The notes beneath the pieces were generated by a model that saw only the letters and a program-made list of their open reading frames with translations, did no database searches and was not told the DNA's origin. This document shows positions 24,093 to 32,937 of a stretch of 64,000 nucleotides of DNA, in pieces (positions within the stretch are counted from its first letter, which is position 1; the number at the start of each line of letters is the position of its first letter). Source of the DNA: Aureibaculum algae (GTDB lineage: Bacteria > Bacteroidota > Bacteroidia > Flavobacteriales > Flavobacteriaceae); NCBI RefSeq assembly GCF_006065315.1, contig NZ_CP040749.1, positions 3,238,501 to 3,302,500 of the forward strand. The letters are read 5' to 3'. The position numbers and the translations under genes are program-made.

Positions 24093-26243
24093 TTAATTTT
24101 CAGCGGTTTCACCTTTTTTAATATCCGTACCTAAACGTTGTAAATAGGCAATAACTGCTACAATTTCTTTGTCCTGCATGTTACTTTCACCATAATTTTT
24201 AACATACTCAGGATCTTGTCTTAGACTCTTTTCAATTTCTTCCGCTTGATTTCTTAATAAGAACAACCCTTTATCAACTTCAGATTGCGAATAAGGAACC
24301 CCTAATTTAACCATAGCTTCCATTTTACCTTGTGTATTTGAAGTATTCAAATCATCGGTATACAACCAAGAATAACGTGGCATAATTGAACCTGGCGAAG
24401 TTGATCTAGGGTCTAACATATGGTTGAAATGCCAGTTGTTATTATACTTACCTCCAATTCTATGCACATCAGGACCTGTTCTTTTAGAGCCCCAAAGGAA
24501 TGGGAAATCATAAACAAATTCACCTGCTTTTGAATATTCACCATAGCGTTCTACTTCAGAACGGAATGGTCTAATCATTTGAGAGTGACAGTTATTACAA
24601 CCTTCTCTAATATAAATATCTCTTCCTTCTAGTTCTAATGGTGTATATGGTTTTACACTTGTAATTTTCGGAATATTCTCGTCTATAGTTAATAATGGAA
24701 TTATTTCAACGGCTCCTCCAATAGCAATAGCTAAGGTAGTTAACACTGTAAATAATATGGTTCTTCTTTCTAACCATGAGTGCCATCCTTCTCCTGCAGT
24801 TCTTCTCGCAGTTATTTTTTTCAAAGGTGCAGCTTCTACCAATTCATCTTCAACTTTAGAACCTGCTTTAGCCGTTTTATAAACGTTATATGCTAATAAA
24901 ATAAATCCAGTTAGATACAATGTACCACCAAAAGCACGCATAGCATACATTGGTAAAATTTGTGTTACCGTTTCTAAAAAGTTACCATAAACTAAGGTAC
25001 CATCTGGATTAAATTGTTTCCACATAGAGGCTTGTGTAAATCCGGCAACATATAAAGGAATAGCATAAAATAAGATCCCCAATGTACCAATCCAGAAATG
25101 TGCATTGGCAAGTTTTTTAGAGTACAACTCTGTTTTCCATAATTTAGTGGCCAACCAGTAAATAATACCTGCCGCCATAAAACCGTTCCATGCTAATGTA
25201 CCAATATGCACGTGAGCTACAATCCAATCTGTATAATGCCCAATAGCATTAAGCGTTTTAAAAGACAACATAGGTCCTTCAAAAGTTGCCATACCGTAAC
25301 CTGTAATGGCTACAACAAAGAATTTTAAAACAGGGTTTTCTCTTACTTTATCCCAAGCACCACGTAAGGTTAACAAACCGTTTATCATACCACCCCATGA
25401 AGGGAAGATTAACATAATAGAAAATACAGTACCTAAATTTTGTGCCCATTCTGGTAATGCAGTATATAATAAATGGTGTGGTCCTGCCCAAATATAAATA
25501 AAGATAAGAGACCAAAAATGCACTATTGAAAGTCTATAAGAATATACAGGTCTATTTGCCGCTTTCGGTACAAAATAATACATCAAACCTAAAATAGGTG
25601 TGGTTAAGAAAAATGCCACCGCATTATGACCATACCACCATTGTACTAATGCATCTTGTACACCTGCATACACAGAATAACTCTTAAATGCACTTACTGG
25701 TAATTCTAAATTATTAAAGATATGAAGTACAGCAATTGTTACGAATGTGGCTAAATAAAACCAGATAGCTACATAAATATGACGTTGACGTCTCTTTAAA
25801 ATAGTACCAATCATATTGATACCCATTATTACCCAAATTACAGCTATTGCTATATCAATTGGCCATTCTAATTCAGCATATTCTTTAGAAGATGTTAAAC
25901 CTAATGGTAATGTAATAGCAGCAGCAACAATAATTAATTGCCAACCCCAAAAGTGAATTTTACTTAAAGTGTCATTAAACATTCTAGCTTTAAGTAACCT
26001 TTGCAAAGAATAATACATCCCCATAAAAAAGCTATTACCCACAAAAGCGAAGATAACAGCATTGGTATGTAACGGTCTTAGACGACCAAAACTTAACCAA
26101 GAAATGCCTTCCATGTAATTAGGAAAGTTAAATAAGAGAGCAACCATAAGGCCAACTGTCATACCTACAATCCCCCATACTACAGTAGCAATAAGGAACA
26201 TCCTTACAATTTTGTTATCGTAATAAAATTGTTCTTTTTCCAT
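24093..26243 (-). CDS. ccoNO: CcoNO, fused catalytic and mono-haem subunits of cbb3 oxidase
   Basis: In this 716-residue fusion, the first 480 residues are CcoN. It has twelve membrane helices, the haem/CuB His ligands in RPLHTNAVIFAF, WWYGHNAVAFFLT and HHLLYTALP, and IVAHVHIGTLAWNG for the low-spin haem. After a linker and one helix, the CcoO part holds CNNCHSQ near residue 551, followed by GPDVHRIGGKY and the Met ligand in GSIMPRYSW. It reduces O2 to water with high affinity and pumps protons. The fusion is usual in Bacteroidota. Confidence 0.95.
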   Translation of the reverse strand: MEKEQFYYDNKIVRMFLIATVVWGIVGMTVGLMVALLFNFPNYMEGISWLSFGRLRPLHTNAVIFAFVGNSFFMGMYYSLQRLLKARMFNDTLSKIHFWGWQLIIVAAAITLPLGLTSSKEYAELEWPIDIAIAVIWVIMGINMIGTILKRRQRHIYVAIWFYLATFVTIAVLHIFNNLELPVSAFKSYSVYAGVQDALVQWWYGHNAVAFFLTTPILGLMYYFVPKAANRPVYSYRLSIVHFWSLIFIYIWAGPHHLLYTALPEWAQNLGTVFSIMLIFPSWGGMINGLLTLRGAWDKVRENPVLKFFVVAITGYGMATFEGPMLSFKTLNAIGHYTDWIVAHVHIGTLAWNGFMAAGIIYWLATKLWKTELYSKKLANAHFWIGTLGILFYAIPLYVAGFTQASMWKQFNPDGTLVYGNFLETVTQILPMYAMRAFGGTLYLTGFILLAYNVYKTAKAGSKVEDELVEAAPLKKITARRTAGEGWHSWLERRTILFTVLTTLAIAIGGAVEIIPLLTIDENIPKITSVKPYTPLELEGRDIYIREGCNNCHSQMIRPFRSEVERYGEYSKAGEFVYDFPFLWGSKRTGPDVHRIGGKYNNNWHFNHMLDPRSTSPGSIMPRYSWLYTDDLNTSNTQGKMEAMVKLGVPYSQSEVDKGLFLLRNQAEEIEKSLRQDPEYVKNYGESNMQDKEIVAVIAYLQRLGTDIKKGETAEN

Positions 26244-26250
26244 TCTTTAA

Positions 26251-26451
26251 TTATTGATTTTGATTAATTGATTTTGACGTTGATTTTTGCTCTTTTGGGA
26301 CTTCACTTATAAACTCATCTTCAAAAAGCATTCTAACTGAAGGTGTATACATATCATCATACTGACCAGACTTAACCGATTTAATAAAAAGTATAAAGAA
26401 GATTACAGCAATTAGAATACTTACCGCAATCATTACAAAGATGATATCCAT
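26251..26451 (-). CDS. ccoS: CcoS, cbb3 oxidase maturation protein
   Basis: This 66-residue protein starts MDIIFVMIAVSILIAVIFFI, one membrane helix, then has KSGQYDDMYTPSVRMLFED. The SGQYDD-tPs-RmLf signature is that of CcoS, needed to insert haem and copper into CcoN. It is the first gene of the ccoSNOQPGH run, seven bases before ccoNO. A promoter box and palindromic operator lie just upstream. Confidence 0.93.
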   Translation of the reverse strand: MDIIFVMIAVSILIAVIFFILFIKSVKSGQYDDMYTPSVRMLFEDEFISEVPKEQKSTSKSINQNQ

Positions 26452-26476
26452 TAATGGCTTATTGTTAAATTTTTCA

Positions 26477-26484
26477 CAAAAATA
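26477..26484 (-). promoter_or_regulatory. Promoter -7 box for the ccoSNOQPGH operon
   Basis: On the minus strand this reads TATTTTTG, an exact TAnnTTTG match, 25 bases before the ccoS ATG. Its downstream edge is 37.5 bases from the centre of the palindrome at 26501-26528, placing that site near -43 relative to the expected transcription start. Confidence 0.6.
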
Positions 26485-26500
26485 AGATAATACTCAGTTT

Positions 26501-26528
26501 ACAAAACATGACTTTTATCATGTTTTGT
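26501..26528. promoter_or_regulatory. Fnr-type operator palindrome upstream of ccoS
   Basis: Perfect 11-base arms, ACAAAACATGA and TCATGTTTTGT, flank a six-base spacer. The core on the minus strand, ATGATAAAAGTCAT, differs by one base from the site at 28966-28979. The position suits a class II activator site for ccoS. A terminator role for ccoI, whose stop is at 26550, is possible, but the stem is AT-rich and no T-run follows. Confidence 0.65.
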
Positions 26529-26549
26529 ATTAATTGTAAATTTAAATAT

Positions 26550-28916
26550 TTATTTTTTATGTGCAATTAAATTTGTTCCTAATGTAACAAATATTACGAT
26601 AGTAATAGAACTTAATGGCATTAAAATGGCCGCAACAATTGGCGACAAGTTACCTGTCACCGCAAAAAGCATCCCAATAAAATTATAAAGAATTGAAACG
26701 ATAAAGCTCATTTTTATGATACCAAGGGTTTGTTTTGACAATTTTAGAAATTTAGGTAAAAATTCAAAATGAGTAGCATCAACAATTCCATCAGAAGCTG
26801 GTGAAAACACATTAATATTTTCAGACACCACTAAACCAACGTTACTTTGTACCAATGCACCTGCATCATTTAAGCCATCACCAATCATTAATACATTTTT
26901 TCCTTGATCTTGTAAATCTTTAATATATTTTAATTTGTCGGCAGGTTTCTTATTAAAAATTAAGGTTGCATTGTCAGGAAGCATCAGTTGTAATTGCTCT
27001 CTTTCACCATCATTATCACCCGATAAAATTCCAAGTTCAAATTCATCTTTTAACTGATTAAAAAGTACATCCAATCCATGTCTATAGGAGTTTTCAAAAA
27101 TAAAATTCCCTTTTACTTTTCCAGCTATACTGATATAAGAGCGTGTCTGCAAGCTGTTTTCTGGTGTTATATCTACAAACTGAGCTGAACCAATTTTAAT
27201 AGTCAAATCATTTACTTTTCCTTCTATTCCCTTTCCTACTACCTGTTTAAAACCAGAAACCTCTTCTATCCCCTCTTCTTGTATGTCTTCATATAACATT
27301 CTACTTAGAGGATGGTTAGATGATCTTAAGATACTTTTTATTGCAATATATTCATTCGTTGAAAGTGGTTCACCTTGATAGGATATTTTCGCTTTACTAT
27401 TGGTGATTGTTCCCGTTTTATCAAATATAACAGTGTCAATTTTAGATAAATTTTCAATGACATCTACATTTTTTAAGTACAATTTTTGCCGACCAAATAT
27501 GCGTAACATATTACCTAATGCAAAGGGTGCAGATAAAGCCAACGCACATGGACAAGCCACAATTAGCACAGCGGTTACTACATTTGCTACCATTTTCACA
27601 TCAACAAAATACCAATACAATCCGGCTAGGAAAGCAATAACCAACACAATTATAGTAAAGCGTTTACTTATAGAGTCCGTTAAGTTTTTTATACCGCTTG
27701 CTTTAGTGGTATTAAACACATCATTACTCCATAACTGGGTTAAATAACTTTGAGAAACGGTTTGTAAAATTTCCATTTCAATGGCACCAGAAAGTTGTTT
27801 ACCTCCAGCAAAGAGCTTATCACCTGAGTTTTTGTTTACGGGTAAGGACTCACCTGTTACAAAACTATAATCTATCTCTGCATTACCGGCAATTAAAATA
27901 CCATCAGCAGGTATTAGCTCCTTATCTCGTATTAATAACCTATCCCCTTTCTTAACATCATAAATAGCCACGTTTATTTCCTTCTTATCATTATCTATTT
28001 TTGTGACTGCTACTGGGAAATACGATTTATAATCGCGTTCAAATGAAAGAAAACTATAGGTTTGTTGCTGAAATATTTTTCCTAATAATAAAAAGAAAAC
28101 AAATCCCGCTAAGCTGTCAAAATAGCCTTGACCAATATTAAAGAATATTTCATATGCACTTCTTAAAAACAATACTACTATACCTAAGACAATAGGTACA
28201 TCAATATTTAAAATTTTATGTTTTATTCCTTTGTAGGCCGAAATAAAATATTCGCTCGCAGAATAAAACACTACGGGAATCACCATAACAAAAATCAACA
28301 ACCTAAATAGTGGTTTATAACGGTCTAACCAATATTCATCTGATTGAAAATATTCAGGAAAAGACAATAACATGATGTTACCAAAAGCAAAACCTGCAAC
28401 ACCTAATTTATAGATTAATGTTCTATCTATTTTACGATTGCTTACTGTGGCGTCTTCAAGACTAATAAGCGGTTCGTACCCTATTGAGCTTAATAACTCT
28501 ACCACTTTTTTTAAGGAAATAGTAGTGCTGTTAAAAGTTACTCTAACTTCCTTTTTTGGAAAATTAACTTGTGAAGAATTTATGGATGGATTTAGCTTAT
28601 TTAGGTTCTCTAAAATCCATATACAGGAGCTACAATGAATATGTGGAATATAAAAAGTGATGACACTCGATGTTTCATCTTTAAAATCGTAAAGTTTTTC
28701 TACAATTTTATCATCATCTAAATAATTGTATTTACCATTTATTTCCTCCGGTATTTTACCTGGATTGTTTTCTAAATCGTAATAACACGTTAAATCATTT
28801 TCATTAAAAATCTGATAAACTGTTTTACATCCGTTGCAGCAAAAGCATTTTGAATCGTAAACAACTGGTTTAGAGCCACAATCATTTCCACAGTGAAAAC
28901 ATTTTTCTTTTATCAT
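26550..28916 (-). CDS. ccoI: CcoI, copper-transporting P-type ATPase for cbb3 assembly
   Basis: This 788-residue P1B-type ATPase starts with a Cys-rich metal-binding segment (CFHCGNDCGS, CFCCNGCKTVY). A heavy-metal-associated domain follows with HCSSCIWI. There are eight membrane helices with CPCALALS near residue 457, phosphorylation loop DKTGT near 500, and GDGLNDAGAL near the C-terminus. It exports Cu(I) for insertion into the oxidase. It is transcribed towards ccoS and has its own palindromic operator and promoter upstream, divergent from the fnr-like gene. Confidence 0.95.
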   Translation of the reverse strand: MIKEKCFHCGNDCGSKPVVYDSKCFCCNGCKTVYQIFNENDLTCYYDLENNPGKIPEEINGKYNYLDDDKIVEKLYDFKDETSSVITFYIPHIHCSSCIWILENLNKLNPSINSSQVNFPKKEVRVTFNSTTISLKKVVELLSSIGYEPLISLEDATVSNRKIDRTLIYKLGVAGFAFGNIMLLSFPEYFQSDEYWLDRYKPLFRLLIFVMVIPVVFYSASEYFISAYKGIKHKILNIDVPIVLGIVVLFLRSAYEIFFNIGQGYFDSLAGFVFFLLLGKIFQQQTYSFLSFERDYKSYFPVAVTKIDNDKKEINVAIYDVKKGDRLLIRDKELIPADGILIAGNAEIDYSFVTGESLPVNKNSGDKLFAGGKQLSGAIEMEILQTVSQSYLTQLWSNDVFNTTKASGIKNLTDSISKRFTIIVLVIAFLAGLYWYFVDVKMVANVVTAVLIVACPCALALSAPFALGNMLRIFGRQKLYLKNVDVIENLSKIDTVIFDKTGTITNSKAKISYQGEPLSTNEYIAIKSILRSSNHPLSRMLYEDIQEEGIEEVSGFKQVVGKGIEGKVNDLTIKIGSAQFVDITPENSLQTRSYISIAGKVKGNFIFENSYRHGLDVLFNQLKDEFELGILSGDNDGEREQLQLMLPDNATLIFNKKPADKLKYIKDLQDQGKNVLMIGDGLNDAGALVQSNVGLVVSENINVFSPASDGIVDATHFEFLPKFLKLSKQTLGIIKMSFIVSILYNFIGMLFAVTGNLSPIVAAILMPLSSITIVIFVTLGTNLIAHKK

Positions 28917-28935
28917 TACTTAACTAATCAACTCA

Positions 28936-28979
28936 CAAAGATCATATGCAAACTTAATCAAGTCTATGATAAATGTCAT
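28936..28979. promoter_or_regulatory. Fnr-type operator and ccoI promoter region
   Basis: ATGATAAATGTCAT at 28966-28979 is a TGA-N6-TCA palindrome nearly identical to the one before ccoS. On the minus strand GATCTTTG (28936-28943) is a one-mismatch TAnnTTTG box whose downstream edge is 36.5 bases from the palindrome centre, one base off the spacing at ccoS. The site probably activates ccoI and may also control the divergent regulator gene. Confidence 0.6.
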
Positions 28980-28989
28980 ATAATTTCGA

Positions 28990-28997
28990 TATATTTG
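28990..28997 (+). promoter_or_regulatory. Promoter -7 box of the Crp/Fnr regulator gene
   Basis: TATATTTG is an exact TAnnTTTG match, 23 bases before the ATG at 29020. The palindrome at 28966-28979 would be centred near -31 of this promoter, overlapping its -33 region, which suggests autorepression. Confidence 0.55.
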
Positions 28998-29019
28998 TCT
29001 AATAATTCATTCCTTTCTT

Positions 29020-29706
29020 ATGAGTAAATGTCAACAATGTATTATTCGCGAATTTAACACACTTAGGTCTTTGACTGCAGATGAGTTAAAAACGATGTCT
29101 AAAGAAAAAGATGTATTAAACTTTAAAAAGGGTGATGTTATTTTTAAAGAGGGTAATGCCATAAATGGTGTTTACTGCGTAAAACATGGCATTTGTAAAT
29201 TATCTAAACTAAATGCCAATGGAAAAGAGCAAATAGTTAGATTTATGAAGGGTGGTGACATGTTGGGGTATCGTTCCATCTTAAGTGATGAGCCTGTAAC
29301 ACTTACAGTTACAGCTTTAAAAGACATGGAAGCTTGTTATATTCCAAAAAAAGAAATTTTAGATGCTATTAAGGAAAATCCTAAATTTTCGCTTGATATG
29401 ATGAAAACTGTTTGTGGTGACTTACGTGATGCAAACGCATCATTATCTAATATGGCTCAAAAAAGTGTTAAAGAAAGATTAGCAGACACCATGATTTTCT
29501 TAAAAGAAACTTTTGGAGAAGATAAAGATGGTTATTTAGACATTGTACTGACTAGAGAAGAAATAGCTAGTGTTGTGGGGACTGCAACCGAATCTGCAAT
29601 ACGATTGTTATCTGAGTTTAAAAAGAAAGGTTTTATAGAATTAACAGGTAAAAGATTAAAAGTTGTAGATGAAGTTGGTCTATTAAAATTGTCACAAGGC
29701 TTCTAG
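29020..29706 (+). CDS. Crp/Fnr-family transcription regulator beside the cbb3 genes
   Basis: This 228-residue protein has an N-terminal cyclic-nucleotide-binding fold (FKKGDVIFKEGNAINGVYCV) and a C-terminal winged helix with REEIASVVGTATESAIRLLSEFKKKG as recognition region (about residues 185-210). Cys4 and Cys7 near the N-terminus and further Cys at about 50, 56 and 109 might ligate an iron-sulphur cluster, but the spacing differs from E. coli FNR, so oxygen sensing by this route is inference. Position next to ccoI and shared palindromes make it the likely oxygen-linked regulator of the locus. Confidence 0.88.
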   Translation: MSKCQQCIIREFNTLRSLTADELKTMSKEKDVLNFKKGDVIFKEGNAINGVYCVKHGICKLSKLNANGKEQIVRFMKGGDMLGYRSILSDEPVTLTVTALKDMEACYIPKKEILDAIKENPKFSLDMMKTVCGDLRDANASLSNMAQKSVKERLADTMIFLKETFGEDKDGYLDIVLTREEIASVVGTATESAIRLLSEFKKKGFIELTGKRLKVVDEVGLLKLSQGF

Positions 29707-29784
29707 AAAATAATAATCTTCACTATTATCTATACACTTTTTTAATAAAGTAGTTTTTCAAATTGATAATATTGCAAACTACTA

Positions 29785-30465
29785 TTATAAACGAGTACTT
29801 CCCTCCTCTTTCCATCGTTCAATAACCTCCTCAACATGATTTATTGTTTTTTTCGTCCAATCCAATCGTTTTTCATTTTTTTCAACCTCTGACAATTGCC
29901 AATTTAGTTGGGAAACTCTTAATCGTTGTGTTACCGATTGTAATATTATAGCCGCCGCAACAGATATATTTAAACTCTCTGTAAATCCATTCATTGGAAT
30001 TTTTAAATAGCCATCGGCTTCATCTAACATATAATCTGAGACACCCCCTTTTTCTACCCCAAAAACAAAAGCAGATTTTTTAGAGATATCAAAATCTTGT
30101 AATAAACAAGAATCATTATGTGGCGTTGTCGCTATTATTTGATAACCATTTTTACGGAGTGTTTTTAAACAATTTTCCGTGTTATTTGCGTGTTGATTAT
30201 ATTCATGAAAATCTATCCATTTCTGAGCTCCTTTTGCAACTTGATTGGACACGTAGCTGTTGTACTTATTTTCGATAATATGTAAATCTTGAATCCCAAA
30301 GACATCACACGTACGTACTACTGCACTTGTATTATGTTTTTGATAAATATCTTCTAAAACCACTGTAAAATGCCGCGTTCTTTCTGCTAATACCTTCTCA
30401 AAAAGCTCCTTTCTATGCTCCGTAATTAAGCCTTGTAAATAGTGTAACAATTCTTTATCAAACAT
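29785..30465 (-). CDS. TrmH-type tRNA (guanosine-2'-O)-methyltransferase
   Basis: This 226-residue SpoU/TrmH-family enzyme has the trefoil-knot motifs HNTSAVVRTCDVFGIQDL (motif 1, catalytic Arg), FVFGVEKGGVSDYML (motif 2) and IPMNGFTESLNISVAAAIIL (motif 3). This set, with the short N- and C-terminal extensions, fits TrmH acting on G18 of tRNAs. It converges with the fnr-like gene; a weak hairpin (29749-29783) lies between. Assignment to the exact tRNA site is by similarity of motif and length only. Confidence 0.85.
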   Translation of the reverse strand: MFDKELLHYLQGLITEHRKELFEKVLAERTRHFTVVLEDIYQKHNTSAVVRTCDVFGIQDLHIIENKYNSYVSNQVAKGAQKWIDFHEYNQHANNTENCLKTLRKNGYQIIATTPHNDSCLLQDFDISKKSAFVFGVEKGGVSDYMLDEADGYLKIPMNGFTESLNISVAAAIILQSVTQRLRVSQLNWQLSEVEKNEKRLDWTKKTINHVEEVIERWKEEGSTRL

Positions 30466-30603
30466 TATTTTTGTTCCTTATAAATAAGCCTTAAATTTAA
30501 AGCTATATTTAACATTAGTTACGTAAAAGTACAGAAATAAAAACCTGAGGTATACATAAAACAAAGTGCTAACCTCAGTATTATATTAACAATTATTTTA
30601 AGC

Positions 30604-31284
30604 ATGAAAAAACTAGTTGTATTAACAGGAGCCGGAATGAGTGCCGAGAGTGGTATCAATACATTCAGAGATGCTGATGGATTATGGGAAGGACATGATG
30701 TAATGCAAGTGGCCTCTCCAGAAGGTTTTAGAAAAAACCCAGAATTGGTACTCAATTTTTACAATGAACGTCGTCGTCAATTACTATGTGTAAAACCAAA
30801 TGCTGCCCATCTAGCGTTAGCTGATCTCGAAAAAAAATATGACGTTACGGTAATCACTCAAAATGTAGATGATTTACACGAACGTTCAGGCAGTACTGAT
30901 ATTATCCACCTACATGGAGAATTATTAAAAGCAAGATGTATAGATAATGACAATGAATTTTACAATTGCAATGAAGACATTCATTTAGGCGATTTATCCC
31001 CTAACGGTAAACAGCTAAGACCTCATATTGTTTGGTTTGGAGAAGCAGTTCCTTTACTTGAAAAAGCTGCGGAAATTACCGCAACAGCTGATGTTTTAGT
31101 AATTATTGGTACGTCTATGCAAGTATATCCAGCGGCAAGTTTAATTAATTATGTAAAACCAGGTATTCCAATTTATTTTATTGATCCAAATCCTTCAATA
31201 CATAAATCTAATTTTAATAATCTAGAGATTATTGCAGAAAAAGCCACCGTAGGTGTCTCACAGCTGATTGAAAATTATTTATAA
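30604..31284 (+). CDS. cobB: SIR2-family NAD-dependent protein deacylase
   Basis: This 226-residue sirtuin has the NAD loop LTGAGMSAESGINTFRDADG near the start, TQNVDDLHERSGS and the catalytic His in HLHGEL. The RPHIVWFGEAVP block matches class III bacterial CobB, whose substrates include acyl-lysines. The zinc module is degenerate: between HLHGE and RPHIVWFGE only two Cys remain instead of four. It is followed without any gap by the next gene. Confidence 0.9.
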   Translation: MKKLVVLTGAGMSAESGINTFRDADGLWEGHDVMQVASPEGFRKNPELVLNFYNERRRQLLCVKPNAAHLALADLEKKYDVTVITQNVDDLHERSGSTDIIHLHGELLKARCIDNDNEFYNCNEDIHLGDLSPNGKQLRPHIVWFGEAVPLLEKAAEITATADVLVIIGTSMQVYPAASLINYVKPGIPIYFIDPNPSIHKSNFNNLEIIAEKATVGVSQLIENYL

Positions 31285-31854
31285 ATGAAGGAAGCTACTT
31301 TTATATCACTATTAGCTGATGATTCCGAACGTTTAAAATTTCGAAGCGAGCTTGTTGAGGCTACTTTAAAAAACCCACAATGGGTAGAAATTTTATTAAC
31401 CAATATGGAAGCTATTGATGATGCAAATTCTAATTTTTCAGCTCGTATTTTAGAATTAGCTTGCAAAGATAAGTTGGGACTTATAGTTCCGTATTTAGAT
31501 ACCTATTGTGATTTATTACCAAAAGTAAAACAAGGGCCAGTCATTAGAGCGTGTGCTAAAATTTGTGAATTACTTACGATTCGTTATTTTAAAAACCATC
31601 CATTACCACTAAAAGAAAGACATTTTGAAAAAATTATAGAGGCAGGATTTGATTGGATGATTTCCGATCAGAAAACAGCAGTAAAAGCCTATACAATGCA
31701 AACGCTGTACTTACTTGGTTTAAAATACGATTGGATTCATCCTGAATTGGTTTTAAATATAGAAAAAGATATTCCCACAGGTACCACGGGTTACGTAAAC
31801 CGAGGACGGAAAATTATTAAAGCTATTGAGACCAAAACGAAGTTCAAGATTTGA
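31285..31854 (+). CDS. Conserved hypothetical HEAT-like helical protein
   Basis: This 189-residue protein has no signal peptide. It is composed of amphipathic helices in pairs (WVEILLTNMEAIDD, ARILELACKDKLGLIVPYLD, RACAKICELLTIRY), suggestive of HEAT-like repeats. It begins on the base after the cobB stop, so the two are co-transcribed. Similar proteins in flavobacteria sometimes carry a purine-enzyme name, but no adenylosuccinate lyase motif is present, so I would not use it. Function unknown. Confidence 0.65.
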   Translation: MKEATFISLLADDSERLKFRSELVEATLKNPQWVEILLTNMEAIDDANSNFSARILELACKDKLGLIVPYLDTYCDLLPKVKQGPVIRACAKICELLTIRYFKNHPLPLKERHFEKIIEAGFDWMISDQKTAVKAYTMQTLYLLGLKYDWIHPELVLNIEKDIPTGTTGYVNRGRKIIKAIETKTKFKI

Positions 31855-31909
31855 ATACTGTTCATTGGTTTTATGTTCTGGTAAAATTCTAGTTAAAAAA
31901 TCATTGCGA

Positions 31910-32391
31910 CGTCCGTTCGAGTGCTTTTTCCTGAAGTGCAACGAAAGATAAAAGTGTATCGAGAACTTTTGTATCCAAGCACATTGACATGCCTCTAGAA
32001 AAAATAAAAAAAACGAATCTTATATTCTCTAATTAAAAACACCAATTAAACGTCCGTTCGAGTGCTTTTTTCTGAAGTGCAACGAAAGATAAAAGTGTAT
32101 CGAGAACTTTTGAATCCAGATACATTGACATACCTAGAAAAAATTAGAAAAACGAATTTTATATTCTCTAGTTAAAAACACCAATACAACGTCCGTTCGA
32201 GTGCTTTTTTCTGAAGTGCAACGAAAGATAAAAGTGTATCGAGAACTTTTGTATCCAGGTACATTGACATGCCTCTAGAAAAAATAAAAAAAACGAATCT
32301 TATATTCTCTAATTAAAAACACCAATACAACGTCCGTTCGAGTGCTTTTTTCTGAAGTGCAACGAAAGATAAAAGTGTATCGAGAACTTTT
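31910..32391. repeat. Four direct repeats of about 140 bp
   Basis: Four copies of a unit start with CGTCCGTTCGAGTGC at 31910, 32051, 32190 and 32331 (periods 141, 139, 141). Each has a conserved core of about 61 bases ending TATCGAGAACTTTT. The first three are followed by an AT-rich spacer of about 79 bases that differs by only a few bases between copies. On the minus strand the core runs from GTTCTCGATACA to CACTCGAAC and resembles the hairpin at 57448-57497. The repeats fill the gap between the HEAT-like gene and the haem-binding gene; no gene lies in this 600-base stretch. Confidence 0.85.
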
Positions 32392-32455
32392 GAACCGAAC
32401 TATAATCTCTATGACAAAAACCGATTAGCTTTTGACATCAAAGGCAAAGGTTGAA

Positions 32456-32920
32456 TTATTCAACTTTAGTATAATTAATTTTCGACTTTATTTCTTTAAA
32501 ATAAGCAATGAGTTCTTTTTGTTGTTCCTCACTAAGTTTAGCTTCTGGATGCATAGGTAAATAACTCTCTAAAGGCATTTCTTTTTCCTCAATCATCTCT
32601 ATGTTTTCTTCCAGCTTATGATCTTTCTTTTTATCAGAATACGTATCCCAAATTGAAAAATCAAAATGCTTTTTACCATCATTTACATGATTGGCAACCC
32701 ACCACGATACTGGAGCTACCTCAGCATACCAAGGATAAGCCGTATTATTTGAATGGCAGTCATAACAAGAGGCCTTAATAGTAGCTGCTAAATTGGCGTC
32801 GGTGCCATTGACAACCAGAAAATCGGTGTCAGGCGTTTCAATAGAAATGTTTTTTTCGGGACGATAAAATTGAATGGCTACAATAACTAATAACAATCCA
32901 ATAACTATTTTTTTAACCAT
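32456..32920 (-). CDS. Haem-binding domain protein, periplasmic
   Basis: This 154-residue protein has an N-terminal hydrophobic anchor (KIVIGLLLVIVAIQF). Its single c-type haem motif, CYDCH near residue 53, is followed by SNNTAYPWYAEVAPVSWWVA, the hallmark of the Bacteroidota Haem_bd family. It is a small membrane-attached monohaem cytochrome, probably facing the periplasm; its redox partner is unknown. It lies 17 bases after the 156-residue gene on the same strand, so the two may share a transcript. Confidence 0.8.
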   Translation of the reverse strand: MVKKIVIGLLLVIVAIQFYRPEKNISIETPDTDFLVVNGTDANLAATIKASCYDCHSNNTAYPWYAEVAPVSWWVANHVNDGKKHFDFSIWDTYSDKKKDHKLEENIEMIEEKEMPLESYLPMHPEAKLSEEQQKELIAYFKEIKSKINYTKVE

Positions 32921-32937
32921 GGTATATGAATTTTCAT

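Noticed and set aside
26501..26528. Reading the ccoS upstream palindrome as a simple ccoI terminator
   Set aside because: The stem is AT-rich with no T-run after it in the ccoI direction, and its core is nearly identical to the palindrome upstream of ccoI, which favours an operator.
29749..29783. Terminator between the fnr-like and trmH genes
   Set aside because: The eight-base stem has a 19-base loop, is AT-rich and runs up to the stop codon at 29785; too weak to annotate.
31910..32391. CRISPR array
   Set aside because: Units are about 140 bases and the spacers between cores are nearly identical to each other, not unique 30-40 base spacers. No cas gene is nearby.
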